Below are positions 59,257-64,000 of a DNA stretch of 64,000 nt, in pieces. The position numbers and the translations under genes are program-made. The notes beneath the pieces were generated by a model. That model had not been told where the DNA came from and did not search any database. It was given only the letters and a program-made list of their open reading frames with translations. Numbering within the stretch: position 1 is the stretch's first letter; each line of letters starts with the position of its first letter. This DNA comes from Anaeramoeba flamelloides (taxonomy: Eukaryota > Metamonada > Anaeramoebidae), in the NCBI GenBank assembly GCA_027625915.1, contig JANTQA010000032.1, forward strand, positions 9,920,001 to 9,984,000, given 5' to 3'.

Positions 59257-62200
59257 GTAAATTTTTTTTTACTTTATTTTTTTTTAATTATTTTTTTATT
59301 TTAGTCAAGATGCTCATTTCCACAAACACATGAGTCTTTGTTCAAGAAAACAATACCACCATAATGGTTTCTAATTCAAAATGGTAAAACAATGAATGAG
59401 ACAAGTTTTTTTTATTTTACCGAAGGCGGTTAAAAGATGAGAATTTGATACAAACTGAAAATTTCAAATAAATTGAAAGTTGCAAAAAGTTTTAAATAAC
59501 TTTTGGTAAAGCTATTTTAAAACAGTCCCGACTTTTAATTTTCAAAATGCGACTTAAAACTATCTAATTCATCGGCTTTACCAATTTTTTTAACACTTTA
59601 TAAAACTTTTAGCACACACTTTTTTAAAACAACTATAAGCCAAGTTTAATTTATTTCATTTTGTACTTTCACAAAATATTTTCAGCAAAGACGAATTGTT
59701 TTTTCTTAACTCTCTTAAAACATTGTTGATCCTCGAGCAAAAAGAAATGCTAGAAAGGACACAATTAACCATTTGTCTTTGAATTTTTTTTTTATTGTTT
59801 TGATTTTAAGAACCATGTTTCGAGATGAAAATCCATGAATTATCAAGAGACAGTGTACTTGGTATTGTCTGGAAGAATTAAACCCCTTTTCAAACAAAAG
59901 TGCACACCTCTCAAATCATCAATACTATTGAATTTGATTGTTCATAAGATAATTACTTATTGGTGATTTTCATTTTAATTATTCATTTTTTGTTTTTTTT
60001 ATTTATGGATATTAAACAGTTGGAAAATGAAAAAAACAAGACAAGAAGAAGCCAATTTGGAAACAATCTACCAGTATAAAAATGGAAACAGTATAAGTTT
60101 GATTTCGAATAAGCTAGATCTAGGAATTAAGAAAGGACATTATTGGATTGATTTCTGGAACAAAGAAAAAAGAAAATATTGAAAAAAAAAACACAATTCC
60201 AACAAAATACCCAGATGAATTGTGTCTTTATATTGAATACGAGACTTTAAAGAACAAAAGTTTTTCGTGTAAAGAGTTATCAATAAAATGTAAAGAACTT
60301 TTCCCACCAATTCACCTTGATCAACGAGTTTCTATTGATTTTTTAATTTTTTACACTTGCACAATTTACAAAACGAGATTTCTCATTTCAAATAAAAGGA
60401 GAATATCAATTTTTAAAATATTTAATTTTAATTTTTATTGTTTTTGGTTTAATGAGTTTTAAATATTCTATTTGAGTATTTTTTTTATGTTTTACAGAGT
60501 TTTTTATATTTTGGAATGACACTACAATTAATTTGATTCAATTATGAATAATTCTTGAAAATTTTCTGTGCCCTTTTATTTGAAAAAGAGAGTTATAATA
60601 TTTTCTTCATAGAAATTAATAGAAAAAAAAAAATTACAATTTTTTGTTTTTTCAAAATTTAGGTGGTTAATTTGATAATGTGAGGTTATCAAAAATTCTG
60701 TTTTCGTTTAAAAAATATCACAAAACAATTTTAGAAATAAAATATCCATTTAAAAATCTTTTTAGTTGATGATTTTTTTTTTTTTTATTATTATTATTTG
60801 GAGAGGTTAAATATATTTTGAATTTAGTTTTGTAAATTTTTGAAAAGTAAATATATCCATTTTTCCCAAATTTTTCCTAAATTGTTTTTTTTAAAAGTGA
60901 AAAATATTTTCCTTTTCGTACTTTTCATACTTTATATTTTTTTTCAAACCAACCAAACTTCTAGAAGCTAAATTAAAATGTGTAAATTTTAGTGAAAAAA
61001 ATGATAAAAACTAAGAAAAAATAAAAAGATTTAGGAAAAATATTGGTTATTAGAATTGTTTTTTGAAAATTTTTCTCTCTTTGATCGATCTATTCCCAAA
61101 CGAAAGTAGTGAGTGAAGATTGTTTATCAATACTAGTAATGGGTACGTGGACCTTAACAAAATATTATTTCAAAAAAGATCTTTTATTTTCTGAAAATTA
61201 TATGAACTAAACTAAAAATCAAAAAAGTTTAGCGATAAAAAACAATAAACGAAATGAAGTTTTAGAAATTACATGGACCATTAAATAAAAAATAATTCGG
61301 ACCTAAATTTCATTACATATTTCAAAAATAAAACTATTTATCAATATATTTTTTGTTTGAATAACAAAGTACAAAAATCAAAAAACAACTTTTAAATTTC
61401 AAAGAGTTTTACATTCTAAATATGATCGAATCAATTTTAATTTTTTACAGATTAAATTAAAATTTTAACCCAGTTATTTTCAATTTAAAAATAGTTGGAA
61501 ATCTTTTATAAGAAGTTAATGATGTGGGATACTCATCAATTCATAATGTAAGATATAAATATCCACCATTTATGCTGGTTTTTAGTCATTAAGATCTACT
61601 TTTGATAAATGAAAATAAAAATTTTTTGTGCAAAAAATGGAGTTTCTTTTTGATTTTATTTTTTGTTCTGTATAAATACCACTCCATCCACTGAGTAACA
61701 ATGAGGAGTAGTGTTTCTTTTTGTTAAAATTATTGAATTTTATTGACTAATCAGTAATAATTTATGAAATTACTCAATGGAATTGAAAACAAATGAAAGA
61801 AATGCGTTCTGGGATGTATTTTTTAGGGCTTGATTAATTAGGCTTTAGATCAGATTCAAAAATAAAATCCAAAAAAAAAAACCAACATATTTACACAAAA
61901 AATTTATTTTAAACCTTCAAAAGTAGATCATAAACACTTTTATCAAAATAAACGATAGGTACTTACCTTTTACATTACGAAATCATTAGGTGCCACCACC
62001 CTCGAACCCATTCAAAAAATTCACCATTTGAATTCTAATCTTTTTGCCACCTAATATAATTTTAAAAAATAGAACAAGTAAATACAAAAAAGTAATTTTC
62101 ATCAAAAAAATATCATGTTGGTTGAAAAAACACATTAACAATTCGTTCAAAAATAAAAATATGCATTTAATTAAATACCCCACAAATCTAATTTTATCAA

Positions 62201-64000
62201 AACAAAACCATTTCCTTTATGAAACTGCCTTCTAAAAAATGAAAAGGATTTTTTAATAAAGGAAAATTGAAAATGAAAAGTTCTTTCTAAAGATAAGAAG
62301 AAATAAATTAACTTTAAAGAATAATTAGTCATTTTATTATTCTACCGAACCAGTTAAAATAATTAAGAAAATCATTTATATTGAGATCCAATCAAGTACT
62401 TAACTTTGATCTTCAAAATAAACTCAATTCAAAAAAAATTGACACAGCCTAAACAGTTGAAAGAATAACAATATTTTTCATTCAATTTGTAAATAATTTT
62501 GATTTTACAAACTATTTTTTCATTTTTTGTATTTTCTCTTTTTTTTTGTGTTCATTTCCTTTTTCTCCAGTTACATAATCTGTTTCGTTCGATCGAAAAA
62601 ATTGTTTTCAAATGATTGATAGAGGGTTAATGTTGAGTTTTGTTACATAGAAAAGTCACATACAAGTAGTTGATGGTGTCTAATCATTTGATCGATCAAC
62701 AATTTTTGGTGAAATTTCAACAAATTTACCAATACAATTTTTTTCTTTTTACAAAACTAAATTAAGATTCAAATACTTCTGATAACTGTATCTGTTCTAG
62801 ATACTCTTTGAATCAGAAGTATCAAATTTAGTCACTTCAAAATCATCTCTTTAACAGATTAGATGATAACCCTTAACAATAAATCCAATACAATTTTTTT
62901 GTTACGCTGGTTTCTCCAAAATTTTTAGACACGCAGTATTTTTTTTCTTTTGATTTAGAATTTTTTTCTTTTATTTGGAAAAAAACGATTAGATATAAAA
63001 ACGCATTAATTCCTGGGAACTTAAATGAGGCTTAATATTAGGTTTGGAAAAAAACATTAAATTGTAATTTTTTTTTTTTTACCTATTTTTGATTTTAGTT
63101 ATTTCCAAATTTTTGGAATGGGGTTTAGATCAAAATATTCAATAATTAAAGAAAAATCTTTCAAAAAAAACAGTATTCTCAAAAAATGTTATTATAATTA
63201 ATACTTTATTTTTAATCATTTTTCTTTCTTTTTTTAACTAACAATACTTTTCATTTTAATTTTTTTGTGATTTCTATAATTTCTGTGATTTTATTAATGG
63301 TTACAATTAAAAAAAAGTTTTTTACCTTATTTTTTTACCAACAATAAAGATTCTAATTTTCAAAAAAATTATAATAATGATTTCATAAACAAGTTTTCAT
63401 AATTGTTTTTTTAGGTCAACAAATAAGTTTCGTTTGATCATTTTAAAATAATCTATATTTTAGAATTGATATCTAGAAAGGAAAATTTTACGAACAAAAA
63501 ATTGTTTTTGTTGAGTTTTTTTTTCAAATTTTTGACAAAAATCGAAAATTTCAAGATTTTTTTTCTTTACATTTTTCTTTTTTTCAAAAAGGTAACATTA
63601 TTAAAACACAACTCTTGTTCTGAAAAAAAAAAAAAAATCCTTATTACTTATCTGTATATAAGCTATTTTCGAAAAATCAGGGAAAATATATTTTAAATAT
63701 TCTTTTTCAAAGCTAATCCTCAAATAACAATTAAAATATTCAAAAATTTCATTTATTAATCATTAATAATCATCCAATTTGATAGTGCGACATTACTTTA
63801 ATAAAAGATAGCAAAGTTTCTGATCTTGATTTAATCTGATATTTTCAAGTGTGAAAATTGCTTTTTATTTTTTACTTTTTGAAACGAAAAAAAATTTTCG
63901 TTAGGATTTTAATCTCGAAAAAAATTCTAATACAATGAAAAACTTTCAACTATATTTTTCTGTTTAAAAAAAAGATTTGTAACCCTTATTATATTGCCCA
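59257..64000 (+). other. Probable giant intron of the RhoGAP gene, or 3' flank
   Basis: It starts with the donor GTAAATTTTTTTTT. The only nearby acceptor (TTATTTTAG at about 59296-59304) would lead to a stop after a few codons that do not match RhoGAP. No sequence like the missing half of the domain (for example the N-x-M-x-x-x-N-L-A region) is found on the plus strand. The stretch holds transposase-like relic copy 2 (59871-60596) and degenerate AAAAGTTTTA/CACTTTTTT sequence at about 59460-59635. No other gene is seen. Confidence 0.5.
59871..60596 (+). mobile_element. Decayed transposase-like element, copy 2
   Basis: Better preserved than the copy at 7740-8456. One frame from about 60028 starts MKKTRQEEANLETIYQYKNG and runs through KKGHYWIDFWNKEKRKY to a stop at about 60180. 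The next frame continues with PTKYPDELCLYIEYETLKNK and FSCKELSIKCKELFPPIHLD to about 60400. A frameshift or stop separates the two, so it is not functional. The conserved helical pieces suggest a DNA-binding part of a transposase or other mobile-element protein; I do not recognise the family. Confidence 0.55.

Overview
This window looks like nuclear DNA of a very AT-rich protist. Base composition, long homopolymer runs, spliceosomal GT..AG introns and Lys/Glu/Asn-rich low-complexity protein inserts are all eukaryotic. A mitochondrial-type ISC scaffold (IscU) with a presequence-like N-terminus argues against Archamoebae such as Entamoeba, whose ISC system was replaced. The overall style (A/T tracts, poly-Lys inserts, SH3-PH-RhoGAP and HSPA12-like proteins) reminds me of anaerobic amoebae of the Anaeramoeba type, but this is an inference and not a proven assignment.

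Six protein-coding genes are supported, covering roughly 11 kb of coding sequence. On the minus strand: an ER glucosidase II alpha subunit (GH31, 3527-11343, two exons), IscU (15728-16461, two exons), a CAMK-type serine/threonine kinase (34011-44328, six exons) and a degenerate HSPA12/Hsp70-like protein (51021-53525). On the plus strand: a large intracellular right-handed beta-helix protein (25980-29593, two exons) and an SH3-PH-RhoGAP protein (57631 onward, four exons seen, domain unfinished at the window end). They are unrelated housekeeping or signalling genes; I see no operon-like or functional cluster.

The unusual part is the non-coding DNA. Most introns are 140-500 nt, but three are giant (4,973, 5,413 and 3,484 nt), and a fourth of more than 4.7 kb probably follows the last RhoGAP exon seen. 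Three of these four carry dispersed repeats that also occur elsewhere in the window, and the GH31 intron and the RhoGAP tail share the same decayed, transposase-like element. Several palindromic DNA elements can be delimited from sequence alone: a roughly 200-bp family with TACAGTC ends in three copies (one with a matching empty site showing TA duplication), an 863-bp element with arms of about 260 bp nested inside another repeat (empty site also present, TTT duplication), two elements with termini of about 50 bp, and a 165-bp palindrome just upstream of IscU. Two copies of one large repeat lie in opposite orientation in the introns flanking kinase exon 4.

Splicing signals are also distinctive: five of eleven 3' splice sites end in AAAAG without a pyrimidine at -3, while almost every 5' splice site is followed within about 25 nt by a T-rich tract. 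I found no convincing tRNA, rRNA, CRISPR array or virus gene.
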